Source of the DNA: an uncultured Eubacteriales bacterium
GTDB lineage: Bacteria; Bacillota; Clostridia; Oscillospirales; Oscillospiraceae
Assembly (NCBI GenBank): GCA_902475435.1
Contig: CABRZL010000121.1
Span: 1-5,577, forward strand
Direction: 5' to 3'
DNA: 5,577 nucleotides
Made by a program: the position numbers and the translations under genes
Part shown: piece after piece, positions 1-4,978 of the stretch
Numbering within the stretch: the stretch's first letter is position 1
Layout: every line of letters begins with the position of its first letter
Notes under the pieces: model-generated
Told to the model about the DNA's origin: nothing
Seen by the model: the letters and a program-made list of their open reading frames with translations, nothing else
Databases searched by the model: none

Positions 1-107
1 ATTACCATACTAATCACAAACACCAACAAAACAGTGCCGACAGCTTTGCCAAAATGCCCAAAAAAGCGCCGCGCAAATCCGCTTCCTTGTCTTTTTTCTT
101 TTTCCAT
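1..107 (-). CDS. N-terminus of a membrane-anchored protein (partial), possibly a class A penicillin-binding protein
   Basis: The frame opens at the ATG whose first base is 107 and runs off the left edge, giving 35 complete codons. The peptide begins MEKEKRQGSGFARRFFGHFG and continues into KAVGTVLLVFVISMV. That is a short basic cytoplasmic tail followed by the start of a hydrophobic helix from about residue 22, as in a signal anchor or single-pass membrane protein. A GGAGG ribosome binding site lies at 120-124, 12 bases upstream, which is a slightly long spacing. An extended -10 promoter lies at 169-177. A basic tail plus early helix fits a bifunctional transglycosylase/transpeptidase (PBP1A type), but it also fits many other anchored envelope proteins. 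No catalytic domain is visible here, so the function is a guess. The gene is divergent from the DUF1292 gene. Confidence 0.65.
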   Translation of the reverse strand, partial: MEKEKRQGSGFARRFFGHFGKAVGTVLLVFVISMV

Positions 108-168
108 ATTTTAGAAGCACCTCCGGAGATATTTCGTCATAAGGGCGCAAAATTTCAATTTACAATAT

Positions 169-177
169 ATTATATCA
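169..177 (-). promoter_or_regulatory. Extended -10 promoter for the leftmost gene
   Basis: On the minus strand the sequence reads TGATATAAT, a perfect TATAAT -10 hexamer with an upstream TG extension. The expected -35 position has no good match. A TTGACA is present nearby, but only 8 bases upstream of the hexamer, which is too close to act as its -35. Transcription would start near 162 and give a leader of about 55 bases before the ATG at 107. Confidence 0.5.
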
Positions 178-217
178 CAGTCTGTCAATGAGACACCTCC
201 ATTTGGCCGTTTTTTTA

Positions 218-273
218 CCGGGATTTTGAGGAGAAATTTGCAAATTTTTTATAAATATTTTTTCTCATTCCGG
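218..273. repeat. AT-rich imperfect inverted repeat between divergent promoters
   Basis: CCGGGAT (218-224) can pair with ATTCCGG (267-273) through one G-T pair. GAG-containing and poly-T segments inside extend the symmetry imperfectly. The perfect 14-base palindrome AAATTTGCAAATTT lies inside at 234-247. The element sits between the promoter of the leftmost gene and that of the DUF1292 gene, outside both predicted transcripts. It could be a protein binding site or simply AT-rich promoter-proximal DNA. No coding sequence is supported in 181-430. Confidence 0.3.
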
Positions 274-350
274 AAATCCTGATTCTGTGCGAAGCATTTG
301 ATTGCAACGATACTCTTTCAAAATATTTTCTTGGGTGCAAAAAATAGTAC

Positions 351-379
351 TTGATTTTCCGCCCCGCTGGCATTACTAT
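351..379 (+). promoter_or_regulatory. Promoter of the DUF1292 gene
   Basis: TTGATT (351-356) and TACTAT (374-379) are separated by exactly 17 bases, as expected for a vegetative sigma factor. The predicted start near 386 leaves a 45-base leader with the ribosome binding site GGAAGGAG at 415-422. Confidence 0.55.
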
Positions 380-430
380 ATGCTCAGAATCAATTATGAT
401 AAAGCGCTGGTTCTGGAAGGAGATTCCCTT

Positions 431-742
431 ATGAGTGATTTCGGCGACAACATCATCTCCATCAGCGATGAAGACGGTAATGACTTTGAACTTCTTGTTC
501 TGGATGAGGCCGATATGGACGGCGTGCACTACTTAGCCCTTACCGAGTCTCACAATCCGGACGAAGAATCCAACTTAGAAGTTATTATTCTCAAAGTCAT
601 TGAAGACGAACAAACGGGCGAGGAACTGCTGTCCACTGTGGACAGTGAAGATGAGCTCGAAGCCATCTATCAAATCTTTGAAGATCAGATGTTTTCAGAA
701 GACGACAACATTGAATACGACGAGGATGACGACGAAGAATAA
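431..742 (+). CDS. DUF1292 family small acidic protein
   Basis: This encodes a 103-residue, strongly acidic protein with no signal peptide or membrane segment, so it is probably cytosolic. The start is the ATG at 431, because GGAAGGAG at 415-422 is 8 bases upstream. An upstream TTG-initiated extension in the same frame has no ribosome binding site and would include the promoter. The body alternates short strands and turns in the manner of DUF1292 proteins: an N-terminal ISDEDGNDFELLVLDEADMD segment, then YLALTES, a central EVIILKVIEDEQTGEELLSTV segment, and a C-terminal helix around DELEAIYQIFEDQ. It ends in an almost purely Asp/Glu tail (about residues 91-103). The family is widespread in Firmicutes, often near ruvX/yqgF and alaS, and its biochemical role is unknown to me. 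Here ruvX lies in the same window but about 4 kb away and in the opposite orientation. The 6S RNA gene begins only a few bases after the stop, and a promoter for it may lie within this gene's 3' end. Confidence 0.9.
   Translation: MSDFGDNIISISDEDGNDFELLVLDEADMDGVHYLALTESHNPDEESNLEVIILKVIEDEQTGEELLSTVDSEDELEAIYQIFEDQMFSEDDNIEYDEDDDEE
711..740 (+). promoter_or_regulatory. Possible weak promoter for the 6S RNA, inside the 3' end of the DUF1292 gene
   Basis: TTGAAT (711-716) and AAGAAT (735-740) are 18 bases apart, and each matches 4 of 6 consensus positions. The predicted start near 746 coincides with the 5' base of the long closing stem of the downstream RNA. If this promoter is not real, the RNA would have to be cut from the DUF1292 transcript. 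Confidence 0.35.
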
Positions 743-744
743 AA

Positions 745-943
745 GTTCCCTGCTTGGTGCGTGAAGGACCCTGTTAAACCCACATTATAACTACGGGATG
801 CCGGACTCCCGCTGCTGTTTGCAGGCCTCCTGCTGGACTTGTCCGCAGACGTTGGAAGCAGTTTGAGCAGCGGGGAGGCAACCCACCTGCCCGGAACGTG
901 CAGGTTATAATTGGGTCCACACGGCCAAAGCGGGGAATTTTTT
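745..943 (+). ncRNA. ssrS: 6S RNA
   Basis: 6S RNA binds housekeeping RNA polymerase by imitating an open promoter and lowers transcription in stationary phase. The region is non-coding and folds like a Firmicute 6S RNA. A terminal closing stem pairs 746-755 with 928-937 over 10 positions (one G-U), and continues through GGACCC (766-771) with GGGTCC (913-918). A central bubble follows. Its 3' side holds the small hairpin ACCTGC (885-890)/GCAGGT (900-905), a hallmark of Firmicute 6S RNAs. A long apical arm pairs 806-816 with 866-877, with one bulged G. The length near 195 nucleotides is normal. A T-run after the closing stem (938-943) makes the RNA's own base a plausible terminator. From memory, Bacillus subtilis 6S-1 lies beside yrvM, the tcdA homologue, and a tcdA-like gene is one gene downstream here. 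The identification rests on architecture and remembered consensus. No covariance search was run, and the exact ends are uncertain. Confidence 0.8.
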
Positions 944-990
944 ATTTTAATCCAAACCCTTTTCCTCGGATATAGAATTTTGGATTTTAC

Positions 991-1019
991 TTGAAACTCC
1001 CCTAATTATGCTATATAAT
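991..1019 (+). promoter_or_regulatory. Strong promoter of the parvulin foldase gene
   Basis: TTGAAA (991-996) and a perfect TATAAT (1014-1019) are separated by 17 bases. Transcription should start near 1026, leaving about 34 bases before the ATG at 1060. The stretch between the 6S RNA and this promoter (946-990) holds no gene. It has a weak AATCCAAA/TTTGGATT inverted repeat at 949-956 and 979-986. Confidence 0.75.
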
Positions 1020-1022
1020 TAG
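1002..1022. repeat. Perfect inverted repeat overlapping the -10 box, candidate operator
   Basis: CTAATTAT (1002-1009) is the exact reverse complement of ATAATTAG (1015-1022), with a five-base centre. The dyad covers half of the promoter spacer and the whole -10 hexamer. A dimeric repressor bound there would block RNA polymerase. Part of the symmetry could be an accident of AT-rich promoter sequence, and no cognate regulator is encoded in the window. Confidence 0.35.
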
Positions 1023-1059
1023 CTCTGTTTAAAATGCACACGAGAGGACTGAATCCATC

Positions 1060-2604
1060 ATGAGCGCATCCAGAGAGAAACGACTGCGCCGCGAACTGCG
1101 AGAAGCAGAGGCCAACAGTGATACTGTAAAAAAAGTAAAAAAGAAGAAAAAGCAACGGACGCCTGCGCAAAAGAAAAAACTTCATAGTATCATCAGTACA
1201 ACCATCGGCATCCTTATCGTTCTGGCATTTGCTCTTCTGATCTTTGTAAACAGCGGAGTGCTTCAGAAGAATGCAACAGCAGTAACGATCGGTTCCCATA
1301 AACTCTCTCCAGCAGAGTTCAACTATTTTTATCAAGATACTTATAATAATTTGAAGAACACCTATACATCTTATGGTTACTGGGACTACATTGTGGACAC
1401 TTCCAAGCCCATTGCTTCCCAGGAATGCGGATTGAGCGGTGACGGCTCTACATGGAGCGAATATATTCGTGCCAGCGCAATCAGCTCTGCCGTACAGGTT
1501 TATGCGCTCTATGATGCAGCTCAGGAAGCCGGCTACACATTAAGTGAAGATGCGCAAGCCGATTTGGACAGTGCATCAGAAACTGTCACAACCTATGCCA
1601 AAGAAAATGATTTCAAGGATGCAGACGATTACTTGGAAGAATATTACGGAAAAGGCGCTTCACTAGAAAGTTATCTCAACTATCTCACAGTTCAGCAGTA
1701 CGCTTCCGGTTATTCTCAAGAAAAGTCAGACAGTTTTTCTTATACGGACGAGGAACTGCGCACCTATTACAATGACAACAAGCAAGATTTTGATACGGTC
1801 ACATATCGTGTCTTTAACATAGCCACCGAAGACGATGACACCAACGCCGCAAAAGAAACGGCAGATGCGATGGCCGCTGATTTGGATGGCACTGAAAGCA
1901 GCTTCTCTGACGCTGCATATGAGTATGCTCCGGAAGACAGTAAAGAATCCTATGAGGACGAAGATTATACCCTTCGCTCCAATTACAACTACAGTTCCAT
2001 TAGTTCCGATTACGCAGATTGGCTCTTCTCCGAAGAACGTACCGCCGGTGAATCCCAGGTATTCGCCACATCTTCCGGCTATGCGGTTGTCATGTTTGTA
2101 TCCCGTGAGAACAATGAGTACAGCACAGTAAATGTCCGTCATATCTTGATTGAAGTCGCTACTTCCGGAGAAGACGGCACCTCTACCGATGCCGACTGGG
2201 ATGAGTGCCTGTCAAAGATCGAAGAAATTGAGGAAGAATGGGAAGCCTCCGACATGACGGAAGAAACCTTTGCCACAATGGCGGAAGAGCAGTCTGAGGA
2301 CACCGGTTCTGCCAGTAACGGCGGCCTTTATGAAAATGTTCACAAAGGACAAATGGTCACAGAATTTAATGACTGGTGCTTTGAAGATGGCCGTCAGGCC
2401 GGCGACTATGGTATCGTGCAGACCACTTATGGTTATCATCTGATTTATTTTTGCGGCTATGGTGATGAATATTGGAAAATCTTAGCCGACAACTCCAAAC
2501 GCAGCGAAGATTACGCTGCATGGTACGAAGAATACAGCGCAGATTATGTGGGAGACAGCAGCTTCTTTGGCATGCTGTTTACCAACAAAGAACTCCCGGC
2601 TTAA
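1060..2604 (+). CDS. Membrane-anchored parvulin-type peptidyl-prolyl isomerase / foldase (PrsA/SurA-like)
   Basis: This 514-residue protein probably helps exported proteins fold on the outer face of the membrane. Residues 1-40 are very basic, with a lysine cluster at 24-40. They are followed by one transmembrane segment at about 43-66. There is no lipobox cysteine, so it is a helix-anchored protein rather than a lipoprotein like Bacillus PrsA. Residues 73-225 (from AVTIGSHKLSPAEFNYFY) resemble a SurA-type chaperone domain. Two parvulin-like modules follow. The first (about 247-350) is degenerate. The second (about 357-468) is canonical, with VNVRHILI at its start, FATMAEEQSED and NGGLY in the middle, and GIVQTTYGYHLIYF at its end. 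The exposed part is rich in Asp, Glu, Tyr and Ser. The ATG at 1060 has a modest AGAGGA site 11 bases upstream and a strong promoter just before it. The family assignment is secure from motifs. Which domain is catalytically active, and the clients, are inferred or unknown. Confidence 0.9.
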   Translation: MSASREKRLRRELREAEANSDTVKKVKKKKKQRTPAQKKKLHSIISTTIGILIVLAFALLIFVNSGVLQKNATAVTIGSHKLSPAEFNYFYQDTYNNLKNTYTSYGYWDYIVDTSKPIASQECGLSGDGSTWSEYIRASAISSAVQVYALYDAAQEAGYTLSEDAQADLDSASETVTTYAKENDFKDADDYLEEYYGKGASLESYLNYLTVQQYASGYSQEKSDSFSYTDEELRTYYNDNKQDFDTVTYRVFNIATEDDDTNAAKETADAMAADLDGTESSFSDAAYEYAPEDSKESYEDEDYTLRSNYNYSSISSDYADWLFSEERTAGESQVFATSSGYAVVMFVSRENNEYSTVNVRHILIEVATSGEDGTSTDADWDECLSKIEEIEEEWEASDMTEETFATMAEEQSEDTGSASNGGLYENVHKGQMVTEFNDWCFEDGRQAGDYGIVQTTYGYHLIYFCGYGDEYWKILADNSKRSEDYAAWYEEYSADYVGDSSFFGMLFTNKELPA

Positions 2605-2614
2605 CAAAACTGGT

Positions 2615-2643
2615 ACGCCCGGACGCAAAGCGTCCGGGCGTTT
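2615..2643 (+). terminator. GC-rich hairpin after the foldase gene, weak terminator or mRNA stabiliser
   Basis: A perfect 12-pair stem, ACGCCCGGACGC (2615-2626) with its complement at 2630-2641, closes an AAA loop. Only TTT follows, so it is a poor intrinsic terminator despite the strong stem. The tcdA ribosome binding site GGAGG starts at 2644, two bases beyond the stem. The hairpin may end most foldase transcripts, protect their 3' ends, or influence ribosome access to tcdA. No separate tcdA promoter is evident in the 49-base gap, so some read-through seems likely. Confidence 0.55.
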
Positions 2644-2653
2644 GGAGGATTAT

Positions 2654-3364
2654 ATGGAACAATTTTTACGAGAAGCCATGTTTTATGGTCAGGATGCATT
2701 GGAACTGCTTTGCAAAAAACACGTCATGATCTTCGGAATTGGCGGCGTGGGCAGTTATTGCGCCGAGGCGGTTGCTCGTGCAGGCGTCGGCACCATTACC
2801 TTGGTAGATCACGACACTGTCGGCATCACAAACCTGAATCGACAGATTTGCGCGTTACACTCAACCCTTGGTCAATATAAATCCGATGTCATGGCCGACC
2901 GCATCCGAGATATCAACCCCAGTTGCCAGGTCACTTCCCTTCCTCTCATGTATCGCGAAGGAAACAAGGAAACCTTCTTTTCTTTAAAGCCCGATTATAT
3001 TGTAGACGCTATTGATCTGGTGTCCTGTAAACTCAGTCTGATTGATACTGCAAAATCTCGTAATATCCCCATAATTTCCGCTATGGGAACCGGAAACAAG
3101 CAGGATCCAACTCGTTTCCGCATTTGCGATATTGCAGAGAGTTATGGCTGTCCTTTGGCCCGGGTGATGCGCAGAGAGCTACGAAACCGTGGTATTCTGC
3201 ATCATACCGTTCTATTCAGTGACGAACCGGCCATTACACCGCTGCCACTGGAAGTTCCACCACCCGGAAGAAGAAGTATTCCCGCTTCCCTGAGCTGGGT
3301 CCCATCTTGTGCCGGTCTTATGCTTGCCGGCTATTTAATCCGAGATCTAATCGGAGCGTTATAA
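2654..3364 (+). CDS. tcdA: tRNA threonylcarbamoyladenosine dehydratase (TcdA/YrvM-like, ThiF/E1 superfamily)
   Basis: TcdA uses ATP to cyclise the t6A modification at position 37 of ANN-decoding tRNAs into cyclic t6A, which improves decoding. The 236-residue product has an E1-like Rossmann domain: the nucleotide loop GIGGVGS (28-34), the acidic VDHD at the end of the second strand (51-54), NLNRQ (60-64, the conserved Asn/Arg adenylation residues), DAID (118-121) and MGTGNKQDP (144-152). A late PSCAGL segment (217-222) also fits TcdA. There are no CxxC zinc pairs, which argues against ThiF or MoeB, and no ThiS/MoaD-like partner lies nearby. The start is the ATG at 2654, with GGAGG 5 bases upstream (2644-2648). 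An in-frame upstream extension runs back into the foldase gene and lacks a ribosome binding site. The gene sits 49 bases after the foldase gene and is probably partly co-transcribed with it. Confidence 0.9.
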   Translation: MEQFLREAMFYGQDALELLCKKHVMIFGIGGVGSYCAEAVARAGVGTITLVDHDTVGITNLNRQICALHSTLGQYKSDVMADRIRDINPSCQVTSLPLMYREGNKETFFSLKPDYIVDAIDLVSCKLSLIDTAKSRNIPIISAMGTGNKQDPTRFRICDIAESYGCPLARVMRRELRNRGILHHTVLFSDEPAITPLPLEVPPPGRRSIPASLSWVPSCAGLMLAGYLIRDLIGAL

Positions 3365-3374
3365 AAAGTGTATA

Positions 3375-3415
3375 AAAAATTCCTCTCGTGGAATACTTCC
3401 ACAGGAGGGATTTTT
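3375..3415 (+). terminator. Terminator-like hairpin that contains the next gene's ribosome binding site
   Basis: Bases 3375-3393 pair with 3397-3415 around a TAC loop. GTGGAA/TTCCAC forms the apical part, there is one C-A mismatch (3387/3403), and the rest pairs through two G-T wobbles down to an A5/T5 base. The A-tract, stem and T-run have the form of a bidirectional intrinsic terminator, here 11 bases beyond the tcdA stop. The 3' arm contains AGGAGGG (3403-3409), the only ribosome binding site for the gene starting at 3418. Folding would therefore also hide that site. Confidence 0.6.
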
Positions 3416-3417
3416 CT

Positions 3418-3774
3418 ATGCAGAAAACCTGGAAATATGCAATTAGCGGTGCCGCCGCCGGAGCGGCAAACGGCCTGTTTGGTACAGGCGGCGGGATGAT
3501 ATTGGTTCCCCTGTTGACCCGTTGGGCGGGGCTTTCAGACAAAAAAGCCTTTGCTACATCCATCAGCATCATTGCGCCGCTATGTTTGGTTTCCATTGTA
3601 ATATACTGTATCCAGGGCAGCATGGATTTTATGGGTGCGCTTCCCTATCTAATTGGCGGCTTGATAGGGGGCCTCATTGGCGGCAAACTATTTAAACGAG
3701 TCCCGACAAAATTTCTCCACCGTGCTTTGGGCATCATTATTATTTACGGCGGAATTCGTTCTATTTTATGTTGA
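3418..3774 (+). CDS. TSUP (TauE/SafE) family permease, N-terminal-half-like subunit
   Basis: TSUP proteins are membrane permeases for small sulfur compounds or organic anions. The usual length is about 240-270 residues, built from two related halves. This product has only 118 residues and matches one half. A first hydrophobic segment (about 7-33) carries the conserved glycine motif FGTGGGMILVPLL (21-33). A short basic loop with KKAFATS (42-48) follows, then helices at about 46-66, 71-92 (glycine-rich) and 103-117. The start is the ATG at 3418, with GGAGG 9 bases upstream (3404-3408). A GTG-initiated extension from 3388 would begin inside the hairpin and has no ribosome binding site. The stop overlaps the start of the companion half by 7 bases, so the two are probably translationally coupled and work as a heterodimer. 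The substrate is unknown, and no sulfur-metabolism genes lie nearby. Confidence 0.85.
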   Translation: MQKTWKYAISGAAAGAANGLFGTGGGMILVPLLTRWAGLSDKKAFATSISIIAPLCLVSIVIYCIQGSMDFMGALPYLIGGLIGGLIGGKLFKRVPTKFLHRALGIIIIYGGIRSILC

Positions 3775-4130
3775 ATTTTATCATTGCAGCGGCGGCCGGA
3801 CTGCTTACCGGAATCATATCCGGCTTTGGGATCGGAGGCGGTACCATTTTAATGGTCTATCTTACCGCCATAGCGGGCGTAGCCCAGCGCACCGCTCAAG
3901 GGATCAATCTATTGTACTTCCTCCCTACCGCCGCAGCCGCACTAATCCTACACAGCAAAAATCACTATATTGAATGGAAAGCCGTCATCCCCGCAATTCT
4001 GTGCGGTTGCGTAACTGCCGGAATTCTCAGTTTTGTGGCCATGCAAATGGACCTGGATTTGTTGAAAAAACTGTTTGGTGGATTTTTGATTTTGACGGGT
4101 CTATCGGAATTATTTAAAAAAGTTTCCTGA
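3768..4130 (+). CDS. TSUP (TauE/SafE) family permease, second half-size subunit
   Basis: This 120-residue membrane protein has the same layout as its upstream neighbour: GFGIGGGTILMVYL (19-32) parallels the glycine motif of the first half, RTAQGINLL (41-49) parallels its KKAFATS segment, and helices follow at about 48-62, 72-93 and 100-115. The two are diverged paralogues rather than duplicates. The start ATG at 3768 lies within the overlap ATGTTGA, in which the upstream stop is TGA at 3772-3774. It has no good ribosome binding site of its own, which supports coupling by re-initiation. The 3' end overlaps the converging GNAT gene by 17 bases (4114-4130), and no clear terminator is present. 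The most likely arrangement is a two-chain TSUP transporter equal to one full-length permease. The substrate cannot be told from sequence. Confidence 0.85.
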   Translation: MLNFIIAAAAGLLTGIISGFGIGGGTILMVYLTAIAGVAQRTAQGINLLYFLPTAAAALILHSKNHYIEWKAVIPAILCGCVTAGILSFVAMQMDLDLLKKLFGGFLILTGLSELFKKVS

Positions 4131-4537
4131 AATTTTTCTGGAGTTTTATCTCTTCATAGCCATTTTTCCGATAGCACGCATGTGCGCCTTCCCGTTGCGC
4201 TCCGGATACGAGACGGATCCCTGCAGCACCAGTTTCCCGTGCCCACCGCTCTCCTTCCGCCAACAAAGCAGAAGCGGCTCCTCCGCGACGATACGCTGGC
4301 AGTACCGCCAGAGCCAAAACATCTTTCATATGAGGAAAATACAACGTATCATAATCCACTAGGTGAATATATCCCGCCACTGTTTCCTCCAGTTCCGCAA
4401 CCAAAATACACTGGCTTGGATCCTGCAGGGCTTTTTCCAGCTTTCCAGTTGTCTTTTCCGGTGGGTAATCAACTTCTTTGTTAAGCTGCCAGGATGGCTT
4501 CCGCATCCCTCAAGCTTGCTTCTCGTACTGTCATCAT
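4114..4537 (-). pseudogene. GNAT family N-acetyltransferase with a single-base frameshift near the N-terminus
   Basis: GNAT enzymes transfer acetyl from acetyl-CoA to an amine. The expected start overlaps the ruvX stop as ATGA (first A at 4537), with GGAAGGGG at 4548-4555, 10 bases upstream. From there the frame reads MMTVREASLRDAEAILAA and stops at TAA (4483-4481). The rest continues in another frame as LNKEVDYPPEKTTGKLEKAL to the stop at 4114. Skipping one base near 4487 joins them into a normal GNAT start and a product of about 139 residues. The remainder is intact: VLALAVLPAYRRGGAASALL is the acetyl-CoA-binding strand and RRGGAA loop, and GAHACYRKNGYEE is the usual C-terminal motif. The longest unbroken frame starts at the ATG at 4506 (130 codons). 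Its first residues are not GNAT-like, and its GAGGG abuts the ATG. So this is a recent pseudogene, a read error, or less likely a +1 frameshift at GCTTAAC. The substrate is unknown. Confidence 0.75.
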
Positions 4538-4959
4538 GTGGTTTTTTCCCCTTCCACAAATCGAAGATAGCCTTCTAAGATCAGTGATGCAGCTACGGCA
4601 TCCACATTTTTCTTATGTTTTTTCGTCTTTTTTCCGTTAGCAGATAGGATATGATGGGCTTCCACCGTCGTACGGCGCTCATCCCATAAAATGACTTTCA
4701 AATTCGTCTTTTCCTGCACCAGTGCCGCAAATTCCCGGTATAATGCAGCACGGGGTCCCTCCGTTCCGTCCATATTTTTGGGAAAGCCCATAACCAGCCG
4801 TTCCGGATGATGCTGCTTCACTAACATTGCAATTTTTTCTGCAGCGTTCTCTCGATTCCACGCCGCAATCACCATAGTACTCCCAACAATTGAACCAGTT
4901 TCATCCGAAATTGCTACGCCTGTACGCGCATCTCCGTAATCCAGCGCCATAACTTTCAT
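4534..4959 (-). CDS. ruvX: Holliday junction resolvase-like / pre-16S rRNA nuclease RuvX (YqgF)
   Basis: The 141-residue protein is a complete YqgF-family RNase H-fold nuclease. The family is linked to processing of the 16S rRNA 5' end and was earlier named as a putative Holliday junction resolvase. Conserved segments are present in order: ALDYGDARTGVAISD (5-19) with the catalytic-type Asp7, LVMGFPKNMDGTEGP (55-69), WDERRTTVEAHHIL (92-105) with Glu94, and KKNVDAVAASLILEGYL (116-132) with Asp120. The start ATG at 4959 has AAAGGGGG (4968-4975) 8 bases upstream, and a promoter lies just beyond. Its stop TGA overlaps the GNAT start in an ATGA, so the two genes form an operon. In many Firmicutes this gene lies next to alaS and a DUF1292 gene. 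Here the DUF1292 gene is separate and on the other strand, suggesting a rearrangement. Confidence 0.95.
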   Translation of the reverse strand: MKVMALDYGDARTGVAISDETGSIVGSTMVIAAWNRENAAEKIAMLVKQHHPERLVMGFPKNMDGTEGPRAALYREFAALVQEKTNLKVILWDERRTTVEAHHILSANGKKTKKHKKNVDAVAASLILEGYLRFVEGEKTT

Positions 4960-4978
4960 AGTACTATCCCCCTTTCAT

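Noticed and set aside
183..188. TTGACA on the minus strand as the -35 of the leftmost gene
   Set aside because: It is only 8 bases from the clear TATAAT, and no good -10 lies 16-18 bases downstream of it.
302..430. N-terminal extension of the DUF1292 protein from a TTG at 302
   Set aside because: It has no ribosome binding site, covers the predicted promoter and leader, and does not resemble DUF1292 proteins. The ATG at 431 has an ideal site.
949..986. AATCCAAA/TTTGGATT as a terminator after the 6S RNA
   Set aside because: The stem is short and AT-rich with a loop of more than 20 bases. The 6S closing stem followed by its own T-run is a better terminator.
743..1059. Small coding gene in the gap between DUF1292 and the foldase gene
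   Set aside because: There is no plausible start with a ribosome binding site. The strong long-range complementarity and the match to 6S architecture explain the region better.
1835..2131. Plus-strand open frame of 98 codons in another frame of the foldase gene
   Set aside because: It has low-complexity proline/threonine content from a shifted reading of a known gene and no ribosome binding site.
1726..2142. Minus-strand open frame of 138 codons inside the foldase gene
   Set aside because: It is fully antisense to a well-supported gene, with no family-like motifs. It is a by-product of that gene's composition.
2546..2653. N-terminal extension of TcdA into the end of the foldase gene
   Set aside because: It is in frame only by chance. 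It runs through the GC hairpin and lacks a ribosome binding site. The ATG at 2654 has GGAGG and gives a typical TcdA start.
3388..3417. GTG start for the first TSUP half
   Set aside because: It lies within the hairpin and would place the ribosome binding site for the ATG at 3418 inside the coding region. The extra residues are not membrane-like or family-like.
4182..4484. Plus-strand open frames opposite the GNAT gene
   Set aside because: They are antisense to recognisable acetyltransferase motifs and have no domain, promoter or ribosome binding site.
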